Under the pieces are notes generated by a model. That model was not told the DNA's origin, did no database searches, and was given only the letters and a program-made list of their open reading frames with translations. The translations under genes and the position numbers were made by a program. 64,000 nucleotides of DNA from Anaerovibrio sp. RM50 (GTDB taxonomy: Bacteria > Bacillota > Negativicutes > Selenomonadales > Selenomonadaceae), in the NCBI RefSeq assembly GCF_000622005.1, contig NZ_JHWV01000008.1, positions 1 through 64,000 of the forward strand, in the 5' to 3' direction. Of this stretch, positions 9,865 through 18,934 are shown piece by piece (positions within the stretch are counted from its first letter, which is position 1; the number at the start of each line of letters is the position of its first letter).

Positions 9865-11079
9865 TTATTCATAGGGACTTCTCTTGATAATTAGTCCCAT
9901 TCTTGGTGCCGCCAAATTAAGCTTGGCCCGTATAATTCTCCGAAGGGATTCATTTATCCTCTCTTCAGATATTTTACCCGTTCTTACGGCTTCAAGCAAT
10001 GCTTCCGCCGTTTCCTTCTGATTTTCGTATACATGACAGGACATTACCATATCAACACCAGCCAGAACGGACATCACTGCCGCATCCCCAGGCTTGTAAT
10101 GTCTGGCCACTGCCCCCATACCAAGATCATCAGTAACAATAATGCCATTATAGCCCAGCTTCTCCCGAAGGAGATTCGTCATAATCTCCGGGGACAGGCT
10201 GGCGGGAGTTTCACCGCTGATCTTTGAATATATCACGTGGGAAACCATAATCATCTGCTTGTCATTGGTATTTCTGTTTATCACCCGCACAAATGGGGCA
10301 ATATCCGTGTCGTTCAGCTCCTCAGGGGTGGCATCCACCACCACGCTGTCGTTGTGGGTATCGGTTTTCCCCCGTCCTATGCCCGGAAAATGCTTCAGAG
10401 AATACAGCATACCGCTTTCCTCATAGCCTATGGAAGCCTGCTCCACGTAATCTGCCGCCACCTTTGGATCATGGCTGTAATGGCGGTCCTTAAAGGAACC
10501 CAAATCCGCCACCGGGGCAAAATTCAGGTTAAAGCCATATTCCTTCAGCTGTGGAGAAATCTTCATAGCCCATTCCTTTGCCAGCTCAGGCGGTCCGGAC
10601 TGGGCAATGGAAAGCTGTGATGGGGGAGGCGGTACGATATGCCGCATACGGGCCACAAGGCCCCCCTCCTCATCAATGGCTATAAACAGAGGCAGCTTGC
10701 TGCCCCCCACCGTCTGAAGCTGATCATTAAGGGTCTGGATCTGGGAGGGATTTACCAGATTGAAATCGAATTCCACCAACCCACCAAAATGGTATCTGTC
10801 AAAGAGCCCCTGGGCAGTGGCATCCAGCTCCGTACCGGCTACACCCACCAAAATCATCTGGCCCACCTTTTCCTCAAGGGTCATGCCCTCAAGAATTTCC
10901 TCCACCTTCTGGCCCTGGGAAAGGGAGCCATCAGCGGCTATGGTCTTGAAATCCCTGGGGGTTTTGTTGTAACACCCGGACAGGGCCAGTGTCATGACCA
11001 GTATGACCAGCAGACAGATGCCCTGAATAAATCTGTGACCTCTATTAATATTCATCTTCCCCGTCATCGAAGTCATCAT
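9865..11079 (-). CDS. nagZ: glycoside hydrolase family 3 beta-N-acetylhexosaminidase, lipoprotein
   Basis: A GH3 enzyme of about 404 residues expected to remove N-acetylglucosamine from peptidoglycan fragments. The NagZ-type loop KHFPGIGRGKTDTHNDS carries the Asp-His pair used as acid/base in this subfamily, and GIIVTDDLGMGA holds the nucleophilic aspartate. The N-terminus is a lipoprotein signal ending LALSGC, so it is anchored outside the cytoplasm, unlike the cytosolic NagZ of enterobacteria. I chose the ATG at 11079 because GAGGA lies 8 bases before it. The reading frame overlaps the 3' end of the upstream gene by about 35 bases, suggesting coupling. Confidence 0.85.
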   Translation of the reverse strand: MMTSMTGKMNINRGHRFIQGICLLVILVMTLALSGCYNKTPRDFKTIAADGSLSQGQKVEEILEGMTLEEKVGQMILVGVAGTELDATAQGLFDRYHFGGLVEFDFNLVNPSQIQTLNDQLQTVGGSKLPLFIAIDEEGGLVARMRHIVPPPPSQLSIAQSGPPELAKEWAMKISPQLKEYGFNLNFAPVADLGSFKDRHYSHDPKVAADYVEQASIGYEESGMLYSLKHFPGIGRGKTDTHNDSVVVDATPEELNDTDIAPFVRVINRNTNDKQMIMVSHVIYSKISGETPASLSPEIMTNLLREKLGYNGIIVTDDLGMGAVARHYKPGDAAVMSVLAGVDMVMSCHVYENQKETAEALLEAVRTGKISEERINESLRRIIRAKLNLAAPRMGLIIKRSPYE

Positions 11080-12463
11080 AAAATTCGTCCTCATAATAAC
11101 GACGTCTAAATTCCTCTTTTACAAGCTTTTCCAGCTTTGGATCTATATCAAAGAGCATCACTGCGTCCACAAGATTATCAAATACCATATCAGGCACCGA
11201 ATCCATAATGCCCTTGCTGGTGACGTATTTAATAAATTCCTCTGCTGCCCCCTTGTCCTCCACCAGACTGTCCGCAATTGACTCCAGCATATCCTGCCGC
11301 TCATCCCTGCCCTTATTTTTATGTGGCATGGACTCAGAGCTTTCATAAACCCTGCCCAGCTCGTGTTCAACCTCGTCCTCGGAAAAGCCCTGGGCCAACA
11401 TCCATTGGGAGTGAATATCACAGCGGAAATCATCCAGCTCCGGAATGGCCTCACGGCGGTCCAGCTTAATGCCAAGCTTGCTGCAAAGGCCCTTAAGAAG
11501 GGCTTCCGTGGCATCATTGCGAACCCTGATGCTCATAGGCCGTCCCATTTCCATAATGGTATTCATAAGACACTGGGTAATATTCCCGTAAAGGTCCCTG
11601 TCAGAGGTACTTGTTTCCATCAAAAGCATTTCCCCGCTGGCTTCGTCAAATAGCGCCAGCATCTCCGGGAAATAAGGTGCCTTCACGGCCTCCCCGTACT
11701 CATTCATCTGGGCGTCCTCATTAATGAGAGCCTCCGGCAGGCTGCCCTCGTCAGCCACCCATATAGCGCCAGTTTTTTTCGCCTTCTTCATACGGGCAAT
11801 CTGCAAATCATTCCACTTTGGCTGATAGTGCTTCCGTTTATTCAAAGCAGCAAGCTCCACCACATCATGGGTGAACTTCAGACCATTAATACAAATGGAA
11901 GGAATGGATAGACGCTTGTCCTGGGTATGGAGACGTACATCCAATATAAGGCTGTCCATATCCTCACCGGAGTGAATCAGCTCCAGCACCTTAAGCACGG
12001 CCTGCAAACAGCAGATGGTGTTCTCCACATCCGCCTTGTCACGATACATCCATGTTCTGTACTGGGAGGTGGTGGTGCGGAACACGGGATAGAAGCCGCT
12101 GCCGCTTGGCTTCAGTTCCTTCCTTTTCAGATAGCTCTGCATATCCTCCAGCTCAGAAGGCGCCATGGCCGCCTTGTTTTCAAAGGAAAGAATATAGGCC
12201 TCCTGCTCCACCAGATAATCCACCTTGTTGTAGAAATTAATCTGTGGAGCATGTACCATCCGCAAATAAGCCTGCACGCTCTGTTCACTGTTGTGAATCC
12301 ACAGGGAAGGCTTCCCGGAGGCTCCCCCGAAAACCTGACAGAACCGTGGCTTGCCATCCGGCAGCACAATGGCAAAAAACTGGGCCGGATGCAGCATTTT
12401 CCATGGCTTTGCGGACTTTAGTTTAAAAGCCAGATCAAATAATTTATCTGGTAAAATTCCCAT
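11045..12463 (-). CDS. unknown 472-residue soluble protein (DUF6930/DUF7309-like)
   Basis: No membrane segments or signal peptide. The middle (about residues 190-330) resembles DUF7309/DUF6930-type proteins, which have no assigned activity: KHYQPKWNDLQIARMKKAKK, then LALFDEASGEMLLMET and MGRPMSIRVRNDATEALL. The last 15 residues are almost all Asp, Glu and Tyr. The ATG follows GAGGAG with ideal spacing. It is upstream of, and overlaps, the GH3 lipoprotein gene. The family match is from resemblance only. Confidence 0.6.
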   Translation of the reverse strand: MGILPDKLFDLAFKLKSAKPWKMLHPAQFFAIVLPDGKPRFCQVFGGASGKPSLWIHNSEQSVQAYLRMVHAPQINFYNKVDYLVEQEAYILSFENKAAMAPSELEDMQSYLKRKELKPSGSGFYPVFRTTTSQYRTWMYRDKADVENTICCLQAVLKVLELIHSGEDMDSLILDVRLHTQDKRLSIPSICINGLKFTHDVVELAALNKRKHYQPKWNDLQIARMKKAKKTGAIWVADEGSLPEALINEDAQMNEYGEAVKAPYFPEMLALFDEASGEMLLMETSTSDRDLYGNITQCLMNTIMEMGRPMSIRVRNDATEALLKGLCSKLGIKLDRREAIPELDDFRCDIHSQWMLAQGFSEDEVEHELGRVYESSESMPHKNKGRDERQDMLESIADSLVEDKGAAEEFIKYVTSKGIMDSVPDMVFDNLVDAVMLFDIDPKLEKLVKEEFRRRYYEDEFYDDFDDGEDEY

Positions 12464-12598
12464 AGTACACTCCTCGTCGACATTAATCTCCCCTATATAT
12501 TCTAAGCCTTATTGGGAAATGATAATTAATTTATTCTGTTAATTATACCACAAAATGGGATATCTTGACATTTTTTAAATGTATTAATAGGTATTGAT

Positions 12599-12625
12599 TA
12601 AGTCATTTAGCCCTATTTACGATAT
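12599..12625 (+). promoter_or_regulatory. sigma28-like promoter
   Basis: TAAG (12599-12602), 15-bp spacer, TACGATAT (12618-12625). This has the same layout as the flagellin upstream region (TAAG-N15-AACGATAC) and would place the two following genes in the motility regulon. A second promoter element lies at 12688-12715. Confidence 0.4.
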
Positions 12626-12687
12626 AACGAGAAGAAGATATTTCCCACAGAAGGGCTAAGTGGAAGATTTTTCTTCTATTTGAAAAA

Positions 12688-12715
12688 GAAAAATTTGAAC
12701 AATTGCGTTATAATT
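12688..12715 (+). promoter_or_regulatory. promoter with the shared 28-bp element (copy A)
   Basis: GAAAAATTTGAACAAT, then TGCG, then TTATAATT, with TATAAT at 12709-12714. Apart from one base it is identical to the element in front of the STAS-condensation operon (60196-60223, other strand), and it is close to the one before the aldo/keto reductase (45764-45791, other strand). Its distance to the start codon at 12742 fits a real -10 box. The TTGAAC is too close to serve as -35, so the conserved spacer is probably bound by a regulator. Confidence 0.55.
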
Positions 12716-12741
12716 GTATAAGGAAGAAAGGATGGTGCGAT

Positions 12742-13224
12742 ATGGCTTTTATTGATAACAGCATGGACATAATGATGCAGCTGAACAGTCTTATGGGAAA
12801 CAGCGCAATCAGCAATATTGCCAAAAGTTCCAAAAGTACCTCCGCGACGGAAACGGAGGAATCAAAATCCTTTGCAGACGTTTGGAGCAAAATCCAAAAG
12901 GAGCAGCAGGAATTTGAGGACATTTTGGATAAAGTGGATCTGGCCCAATATCAGTTGTCCCTTCAGGACGCCTTCTGGTCCAGCCAGGCCGATGCCATGA
13001 AGCATTTGAGAAACTATACCCAGCGCCATCAGCGGGCCTATGCCCAGGAAGCCATGGGGGCCATAACCACCGGGGTACTGAAGCTGAATATGCTCAATAA
13101 CCCACTTTACAGCATCAACATGGACCCACAGCTTACCCAGGACCTCAGCAAGCAGCTCCAGACCGCACTGACTGAGGTTATGATGAGCAGTATCCAGAGC
13201 ACCGGCTCCTGGATGTCATATTGA
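12742..13224 (+). CDS. unknown 160-residue protein, possibly motility-linked
   Basis: A soluble, Gln- and Met-rich helical protein starting MAFIDNSMDIMMQLNSLMG, with a Ser/Thr-rich segment near residues 28-45 and a helix-forming centre (KIQKEQQEFEDILDKVDLAQ). I do not recognise the family. The ATG at 12742 follows AAAGGA. It is followed 34 bases later by a hybrid histidine kinase gene, probably in one operon. A sigma28-like promoter and a second shared promoter element lie upstream, so a link to motility is inferred, not shown. Confidence 0.65.
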   Translation: MAFIDNSMDIMMQLNSLMGNSAISNIAKSSKSTSATETEESKSFADVWSKIQKEQQEFEDILDKVDLAQYQLSLQDAFWSSQADAMKHLRNYTQRHQRAYAQEAMGAITTGVLKLNMLNNPLYSINMDPQLTQDLSKQLQTALTEVMMSSIQSTGSWMSY

Positions 13225-13258
13225 TTTACAAAAAATTTCATAGCACAGGAGAAAGACC

Positions 13259-14785
13259 ATGAGCAAGAAGAAAAACAGTGCCAATACGTCCTTTATCTTT
13301 AATATCGCCCACAAAGTGCTGACTCCACTGAACGCTATGGCGGAGTTCACCAATGAGCTGGAAAACAATCTTAAGGATGAGGAAAAGGCACGGGAATATA
13401 TCAAGAAAATCAGAAATTCCCACGACTTCATGCGTACCCTTATTAACAACGTGCTGGAAACGGCCCGCCTGGAAAGCGGTATAGCTACCATAGAAGAGGC
13501 CTATGGCAATATTAACATCCTGCTGAAGGCCGTAACCAAGGAATTTAAGGGGCTCATGAAGAAAAAGAATATCCAGTTCTCCACCAATGTTGATGTAAAG
13601 CACCCGGATATTATGGTGGACTTTGCCAAGGTAAAAGGAATTCTGCTTAATCTTATAAGCAATGCCCATAAATATACTCCTGAGGGGGGTAAAATAACCG
13701 TTTCCATAAAGGAATTGGACTGTGATAAGCCAGATTATGCCCTTTATCAGACCACCATTTCCGATACTGGCGAGGGAATTCCCCAGGAGGTTCTGCCTTT
13801 TATTTTTGATGCTTTTACCACCAGCGGCCCTGCACCTCAGGGGGGAGCCTTCAGCACCGGTCTGGGCATGCATATTGTAAAGGAACTGGTAACTATCCTG
13901 GATGGTACCATTGATGTAAAAAGCCGCGACGGGGAGGGAACGGATTTCATCGTCACCATTCCCCACCGCATAAATACCCAGATTACCCACGATATGCGGA
14001 TTCTCCTGGCAGAAGACAATGAACTGAACGCAGATATTGCCATTGCCCTTCTGGAGGACAGAGGCTTTACCGTGGAACGGGCATGTGACGGAAAGCAGTG
14101 TGTGGACATGCTGCGGGAATCGGAGCCGGGCTATTACGACATTATATTAATGGACGTGGAAATGCCTTATGTAAACGGTCATCAGGCCACAAAAATTATC
14201 CGCCGCATAAAGGAGCCGGCCCACAGTACCATTCCTATTATTGCCATGACCGCCAATGCCTCCGATGCTGACAAGCGGGAGACGTTGCTGGTGGGCATGA
14301 ATGCCCATGTGGCAAAGCCATTTGACGTGGATAAGCTCTATGCCACCATCTTCAACGTGCTGGCCCACAAAAACTATTATATCCAGACAGACGGTCTGGA
14401 AACCTTCAGGAAAAAATACACCAAGCTGGGCTGCAAATGCGGTTTCTTCATTTACCATGTGGACTGGGATGAAACCATCACCTACGCCGATCAGGGCACC
14501 GCAGAAATCTTCGGCTGTGCCAACGAGGAAGAATTCCTCAAGCTGGTGGGAGGCACCTTCAAAACCCTGGTTCACGCCAATGACATTGAACAGGTGCAAA
14601 AGGCCATTAATCAGCAGCAGGAGGAATCCTCACTGAACCTTGATCTGGTGGACTATGATGTTATCCGGAAGGACGGCCAAATCCGCCACCTGGCAGACAT
14701 CGGCTACAAGGTATTCGACGGCGAGCGCCTTGTTTACTTCGTGTATATTGCTGATATTACTGATATAAACCAAAAGCAGCAGTAA
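13259..14785 (+). CDS. soluble hybrid histidine kinase / receiver with C-terminal PAS domain
   Basis: A 508-residue protein without membrane segments. Domains in order: a HisKA-like dimerisation helix with His18 in AHKVLTPLNAM (the usual HELRTPL is altered); HATPase with N-box LLNLISNAHKYTPEGG, DTGEGIP and FSTGLGMHIVK; a receiver domain from about 242 with LLAEDNE, phospho-acceptor Asp in ILMDVEMP and the lysine of HVAKPF; finally a PAS domain (about 378-505) containing TAEIFGCANEEEFLKLVGG and HLADIGYKVFDG. PAS domains normally lie before the kinase core, so the order is unusual. It probably signals within the cytoplasm, in an operon with the unknown 160-residue protein. Confidence 0.88.
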   Translation: MSKKKNSANTSFIFNIAHKVLTPLNAMAEFTNELENNLKDEEKAREYIKKIRNSHDFMRTLINNVLETARLESGIATIEEAYGNINILLKAVTKEFKGLMKKKNIQFSTNVDVKHPDIMVDFAKVKGILLNLISNAHKYTPEGGKITVSIKELDCDKPDYALYQTTISDTGEGIPQEVLPFIFDAFTTSGPAPQGGAFSTGLGMHIVKELVTILDGTIDVKSRDGEGTDFIVTIPHRINTQITHDMRILLAEDNELNADIAIALLEDRGFTVERACDGKQCVDMLRESEPGYYDIILMDVEMPYVNGHQATKIIRRIKEPAHSTIPIIAMTANASDADKRETLLVGMNAHVAKPFDVDKLYATIFNVLAHKNYYIQTDGLETFRKKYTKLGCKCGFFIYHVDWDETITYADQGTAEIFGCANEEEFLKLVGGTFKTLVHANDIEQVQKAINQQQEESSLNLDLVDYDVIRKDGQIRHLADIGYKVFDGERLVYFVYIADITDINQKQQ

Positions 14786-14803
14786 TAACTTTTACTCCCA
14801 TGA

Positions 14804-14839
14804 AAAAATGCTGGAATCAAATTTGATTCCAGCATTTTT
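14804..14839. terminator. bidirectional terminator, perfect 36-bp palindrome
   Basis: AAAAATGCTGGAATCAAA followed directly by its exact reverse complement. It separates the rightward kinase gene and the leftward pyrD gene and has T runs in both directions. Confidence 0.9.
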
Positions 14840-14842
14840 AAT

Positions 14843-15766
14843 TTATCCTATTTTTACCTTCCCCACCAGCTCGGATACGTGGCTGAGGTTGTGCTCTTCC
14901 AGATACTTGTCTATGCCTTCGGCCACGCGGACTACGGCATCCGGGTGGACGAAATTTTCTGCCCCTACGGCCACGGTGGAAGCACCGGCCAGGAGGAACT
15001 CAATGGCATCCTCGGCAGTGGCAATGCCCCCCAGTCCCATAATAGGGATTTTTACCGTATGGGCCACCTGATATACCATGCGCACTGCAATGGGCTTAAC
15101 TGCAGGGCCGGAGAGGCCGCCGGTTACATTGCCCAGAAGTGGCTTCCATGTGTTAATGTCTATTACCATGCCCGTAAGGGTGTTAATTAGGGCCAATGCA
15201 TCTGCCCCTGCTTCCTCCACGGCCCTGGCCATAACTGTAATATCCGTAACGTTTGGTGAAAGCTTCACGATGACTGGCTTTTTGGTATGGGCCTTGACCT
15301 CTTTTGTCACCGCCGCAGCAGCCTTGGGGTCAGTGCCGAATACAATGCCCCCCTCCTTCACGTTAGGGCAGGAAATGTTCACCTCAATGCCGTCAACCCC
15401 GTCCACGTCCAGCTTTTCAGCCATTATGCCATAGTCCTCCACGGAGCTGCCGGAGAAATTGGCAATAAAGGCGGTATTTGGTGCCTCTTTTCGCACCTTG
15501 GGGAGAATATCCCTTAAAAATACGTCTATGCCAGGGTTTTCCAGGCCGATGCAGTTCAGCATCCCCGACGGGGTTTCGGCAATACGCACCCCTTCATTGC
15601 CAGCCCTTGGCAAAGGTGTCAGCCCCTTGGAAATAATGGCCCCCACCTGATCAAGATCGAGGAAATCACTGTATTCAACGCCAAAGCCGAAGGTTCCCGA
15701 GGCTCCCATAACAGGGGTTGTCATTTTAATACCGGCAAAATCAGTTGCCAAGCGCGTAATATTCAT
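14843..15766 (-). CDS. pyrD: dihydroorotate dehydrogenase, catalytic subunit (class 1B)
   Basis: A 307-residue FMN enzyme that oxidises dihydroorotate to orotate in pyrimidine synthesis. Motifs are SGTFGFGVEY, NCIGLENPGID, VNISCPNVKEGG with the catalytic cysteine near residue 131, VIVKLSPNVTDI, and the FMN phosphate site GLGGIATAEDAIEFL. The start codon overlaps the stop of pyrK by one base, and class 1B enzymes need PyrK for electron transfer to NAD. No other pyrimidine genes are present in the window. Confidence 0.96.
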   Translation of the reverse strand: MNITRLATDFAGIKMTTPVMGASGTFGFGVEYSDFLDLDQVGAIISKGLTPLPRAGNEGVRIAETPSGMLNCIGLENPGIDVFLRDILPKVRKEAPNTAFIANFSGSSVEDYGIMAEKLDVDGVDGIEVNISCPNVKEGGIVFGTDPKAAAAVTKEVKAHTKKPVIVKLSPNVTDITVMARAVEEAGADALALINTLTGMVIDINTWKPLLGNVTGGLSGPAVKPIAVRMVYQVAHTVKIPIMGLGGIATAEDAIEFLLAGASTVAVGAENFVHPDAVVRVAEGIDKYLEEHNLSHVSELVGKVKIG

Positions 15767-16557
15767 CAGCCAAATACCTCCTCAGCATCAAATACTGGGC
15801 CGTCACCGCATACCTTCCAGCGTTTGCCGCTCTTGCCCTCAAAGGTGCAGCCAAGGCACACCCCAAAGCCGCAGGCCATGCGCTTTTCAAGGGATACCTC
15901 ACACTCAATGCCCTGTTTTATAGCCAGCTCAGCGATACCCTTCATCATAACAGTAGGACCGCAAACCTTGATATGACTAATATCCGGATAATCCTTCAAG
16001 ATATCCGGAATGGCGTCAATGGCAAAGCCCTTGCGGCCGTAAGATCCGTCATCTGTGGTATATACCAGCTTTTCAGCGAAATTTTCCACGAAATCGCTCC
16101 AGAAAAGCTCCTTGTGATTGCGTACACCAAAAAGAATTACTGGCTTTGGTCCCTCCAGGTCCTTTGCCAAATGGCGGGCAGTATAAATAATAGGTGCAAT
16201 GCCTACGCCGCCCCCGATAAGGAGGGTTCTGCCTTCATTTTTAAAGGAAAAGCCCCTTCCCAAAGGACCTTCCACGCTGATGGGAGCTCCCTCCTCCAGC
16301 TGGGCCAACTCCTTTGTGCCCTTGCCGGCCTTGCGGTATATGAGAAGCAGCAGGCCCTGATCCTTGTCCACGTCTGCCACACCAAAGGGACGACGAAGGT
16401 AGGTGCTGCCCATTTCATTTTTTATCATTACAAACTGGCCTGGCTCTGCCAAAGACACTATCTCAGGGCACTCCAGCACCAGGGCGTTCACATCGGCGGA
16501 TAATTCCCAGTTGGAAACGATATTGCCAATCTCCACTAATTTTTGAGTTTCGTTCAT
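15766..16557 (-). CDS. pyrK: dihydroorotate dehydrogenase electron-transfer subunit
   Basis: A 263-residue iron-sulfur flavoprotein that passes electrons from PyrD FMN to NAD. It has an FAD-binding beta-barrel (YLRRPFGVADV), an NAD-binding site (LIGGGVGIAPIIYTARHL) and a C-terminal 2Fe-2S ligand set CGFGVCLGC...WKVC. It is directly upstream of pyrD, with the stop and start codons overlapping, and together they form the heterotetramer. No attenuator or PyrR site was recognised upstream. Confidence 0.95.
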   Translation of the reverse strand: MNETQKLVEIGNIVSNWELSADVNALVLECPEIVSLAEPGQFVMIKNEMGSTYLRRPFGVADVDKDQGLLLLIYRKAGKGTKELAQLEEGAPISVEGPLGRGFSFKNEGRTLLIGGGVGIAPIIYTARHLAKDLEGPKPVILFGVRNHKELFWSDFVENFAEKLVYTTDDGSYGRKGFAIDAIPDILKDYPDISHIKVCGPTVMMKGIAELAIKQGIECEVSLEKRMACGFGVCLGCTFEGKSGKRWKVCGDGPVFDAEEVFG

Positions 16558-16668
16558 TTCGCAATCACCTCATTTAATAATTAAACCATATTACCAGCTT
16601 TTTTGCCACCTTCTGCCTCTGAAAATCAGGCCGCCTTCCCCAATAGAGTCAGTACTATGCCCTTGTGC

Positions 16669-16702
16669 AAAAAGAAACAGCCGCCCCCACGAAAGGGACG
16701 GC
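16669..16702 (-). terminator. rho-independent terminator of the chemoreceptor gene
   Basis: On the minus strand GCCGTCCC pairs with GGGGCGGC (one G-U) around a 7-base loop, followed by a T-rich run. It lies about 45 bases after the stop of the leftward chemoreceptor gene. Confidence 0.7.
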
Positions 16703-16745
16703 CATTATATATATTGCCATTCTATATATTGTAGCTACACCAATT

Positions 16746-18782
16746 TTATACCCTGAACTTGCCCATGGCAGTCTGCAAATCGGTGGCCAGATTGGACAGT
16801 GCATTGGCTGCTGCTGCGATTTCCTCACTGGAGGCGGACTGTTCCTCAGCTGCTGCGGAAATGGTCTGGGTCTCCTCGGAGGTATCACGGCAAACCTTGT
16901 CGATATTATCCATGGAGCCCACCACATCCTGCATGCCCTTGGAAACGGTCTGAACAGCAGAATTGATTTCCTCCATGTCATTCTTGATGGAAGCAACCCT
17001 TGTGGTAATATCCTTGAACTGCTCGCCCACCTCGCGGATAGCCTGGGTACCCAGTGCCACCTCATTGGTGCCGGATTCCATGGCCTTAACTGCTTCCTCA
17101 GTATCACCTTGAATAACGGAAATACGGTTCTTGATCTGCTCAGCAGACTCCTGGGACTGCTCAGCAAGCTTTCTGACTTCCTCAGCTACTACAGCGAAGC
17201 CACGGCCGGCTTCACCAGCTCTGGCTGCCTCAATGGCCGCATTAAGAGCCAACAAGTTGGTCTGATCAGCAATGGAGGAAATACTGTCAACGATTTCCCC
17301 GATCTGGGCAGAATTTTCGCCCAGCTTTTTAACAACCTCTGCAGAATTGGCAACGCTCTTTTCAATGTTGTTAATCTTATCCATAGCGTTCTGCATGAGC
17401 TGGGCACCATTATCGGCTGCCCCGGCCATCTGCTCTGTATTATCCGTAACCACACTGGTCTTGTCCGTCATAACACTGATATCCCCAAAGGCACTGTCAA
17501 TACTGCCCTTGGCCTCATCCATGCTTGAAAGCTGCTTTTCCATGCCGCCGGCCACGCCCACAACGGACTGGGCCACATGGGTTGCTGCCTCTGCCGCCTG
17601 CTGGGAGCTGGCTGTGAGCTCTTCACTGGAGGCCGCCACCTGCTCTGCAGTATTCATAGTCTGGGTTATAATGGCCTTCAAATTATGAAGCATGGTATTA
17701 AAGCCATCTGCCATCTGTCCCAGCTCATCATGGGAATCCACGGTGAGAGGATTAAGTCTGAGATTGCCCTGGGACATTTCCTTCATGTGGGCACCCAAAG
17801 CCTCGATTCTGGTAACCATATTGTTGGCCTGATATACAATACTGCCTACGCAAAGGGCAATCATAACAACGCAGACAAAAATCATAATCTTGGTAAGGGT
17901 TACAGCCGGTGCATTGATCTCTTCCTGTGGCATCTTAATGGCCAGCTTCCAGTTAACACCCGGCACAGTGGCGAAATAGAGATTATTTGCATCGTATTCA
18001 GTAATACCGCTTTCATTGCTGAGCATGGTCTGGGCCGCAGTTGCCAGGCTCTTGTTTTCATCCTCGGTGATTTTCACACCATTTTCCACGTCAGCAGAAT
18101 TTTCGGAATAAACATAGGTACCATCAGATGTAACAAGGATTGCCTTGCCATTCTCTCCCACCTTGATGCTGCCCATAAGCTCACTGATTTCGTGGAGTGA
18201 GAAGTCTACTGTGATACAGCCCACATATTTCCCGGACAAATCAAAAATCGGTGCGGAGCAGGTGGACATAACCACCTTGGAGGTTGGGTCATAATAAGGG
18301 TCGGTAATCAGGGCATCTTCCTTGGTTACAGCCTTGGCATTTTTGTAATACTCCTGAGTGAAATAATTGTACTCAGCATTACTGTATTCATAGGTCTCCT
18401 TAACGGATCCCCCGTCCTTATACCAATATGGTCCCATATATTCCTGGGAAGCATCAAAGGCAAAAGGCTCAAACCAGATACCGCTGCCAAAGAAGAAATC
18501 ATCATTCTGAATGGTCTTCCCTATAACAGCCTTAAAGGTGTCCATCGGGGTGTTCTTGTAGGTCGCCCCCACGAAGCGGGCTGTGTTCACCGCCGTGGAA
18601 CGGGCCATGTCCAGCTTTTCATTAATGTAATTTACATTGGCCTTCAGCTCGGAATTCATGGTGTGCTCAATCTGAGTTCCCAGGCTCCCGCTGGAGGACA
18701 CCACGGATACTATGGTAAGAATCAGCATGCCCAGAATTACAAAGGGCAGCATTCCCACCAGCATTTTTCCTTTGATACCCAT
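16746..18782 (-). CDS. methyl-accepting chemotaxis protein with double Cache domain
   Basis: A 678-residue chemoreceptor. Membrane helix at about 8-30, then a large extracytoplasmic region (about 35-300) of dCache_1 type: [48 protein letters not shown] and [11 protein letters not shown] are typical. The second membrane helix at about 303-325 is followed by HAMP and a signalling hairpin with [20 protein letters not shown]. dCache receptors often bind amino acids or other small molecules; the ligand is not predictable here. Monocistronic. Confidence 0.93.
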   Translation of the reverse strand: MGIKGKMLVGMLPFVILGMLILTIVSVVSSSGSLGTQIEHTMNSELKANVNYINEKLDMARSTAVNTARFVGATYKNTPMDTFKAVIGKTIQNDDFFFGSGIWFEPFAFDASQEYMGPYWYKDGGSVKETYEYSNAEYNYFTQEYYKNAKAVTKEDALITDPYYDPTSKVVMSTCSAPIFDLSGKYVGCITVDFSLHEISELMGSIKVGENGKAILVTSDGTYVYSENSADVENGVKITEDENKSLATAAQTMLSNESGITEYDANNLYFATVPGVNWKLAIKMPQEEINAPAVTLTKIMIFVCVVMIALCVGSIVYQANNMVTRIEALGAHMKEMSQGNLRLNPLTVDSHDELGQMADGFNTMLHNLKAIITQTMNTAEQVAASSEELTASSQQAAEAATHVAQSVVGVAGGMEKQLSSMDEAKGSIDSAFGDISVMTDKTSVVTDNTEQMAGAADNGAQLMQNAMDKINNIEKSVANSAEVVKKLGENSAQIGEIVDSISSIADQTNLLALNAAIEAARAGEAGRGFAVVAEEVRKLAEQSQESAEQIKNRISVIQGDTEEAVKAMESGTNEVALGTQAIREVGEQFKDITTRVASIKNDMEEINSAVQTVSKGMQDVVGSMDNIDKVCRDTSEETQTISAAAEEQSASSEEIAAAANALSNLATDLQTAMGKFRV

Positions 18783-18873
18783 ACTATAGCCTCCTTATAC
18801 AAAATTATTCCTTAATTAAATTTAATTAGCTCATTTAAAAATAATTCACTACTTTATACTTACTATTCCACAC

Positions 18874-18908
18874 AAAAAAATAAACTCCTGCCAAAAAGCA
18901 GGAGTTTA
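18874..18908 (-). terminator. terminator of the ABC importer operon
   Basis: Perfect 11-bp stem TAAACTCCTGC / GCAGGAGTTTA with a 6-base loop, followed on the minus strand by seven T residues. It lies shortly after the stop of the ABC ATPase gene. Confidence 0.9.
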
Positions 18909-18934
18909 TTAGAATAATTATGGAAAAATCCATT

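Noticed and set aside
12694-12714. TTGAAC as the -35 box of the shared promoter element
   Set aside because: It lies only 8 bases from TATAAT in all three copies, too close for a sigma70 promoter.
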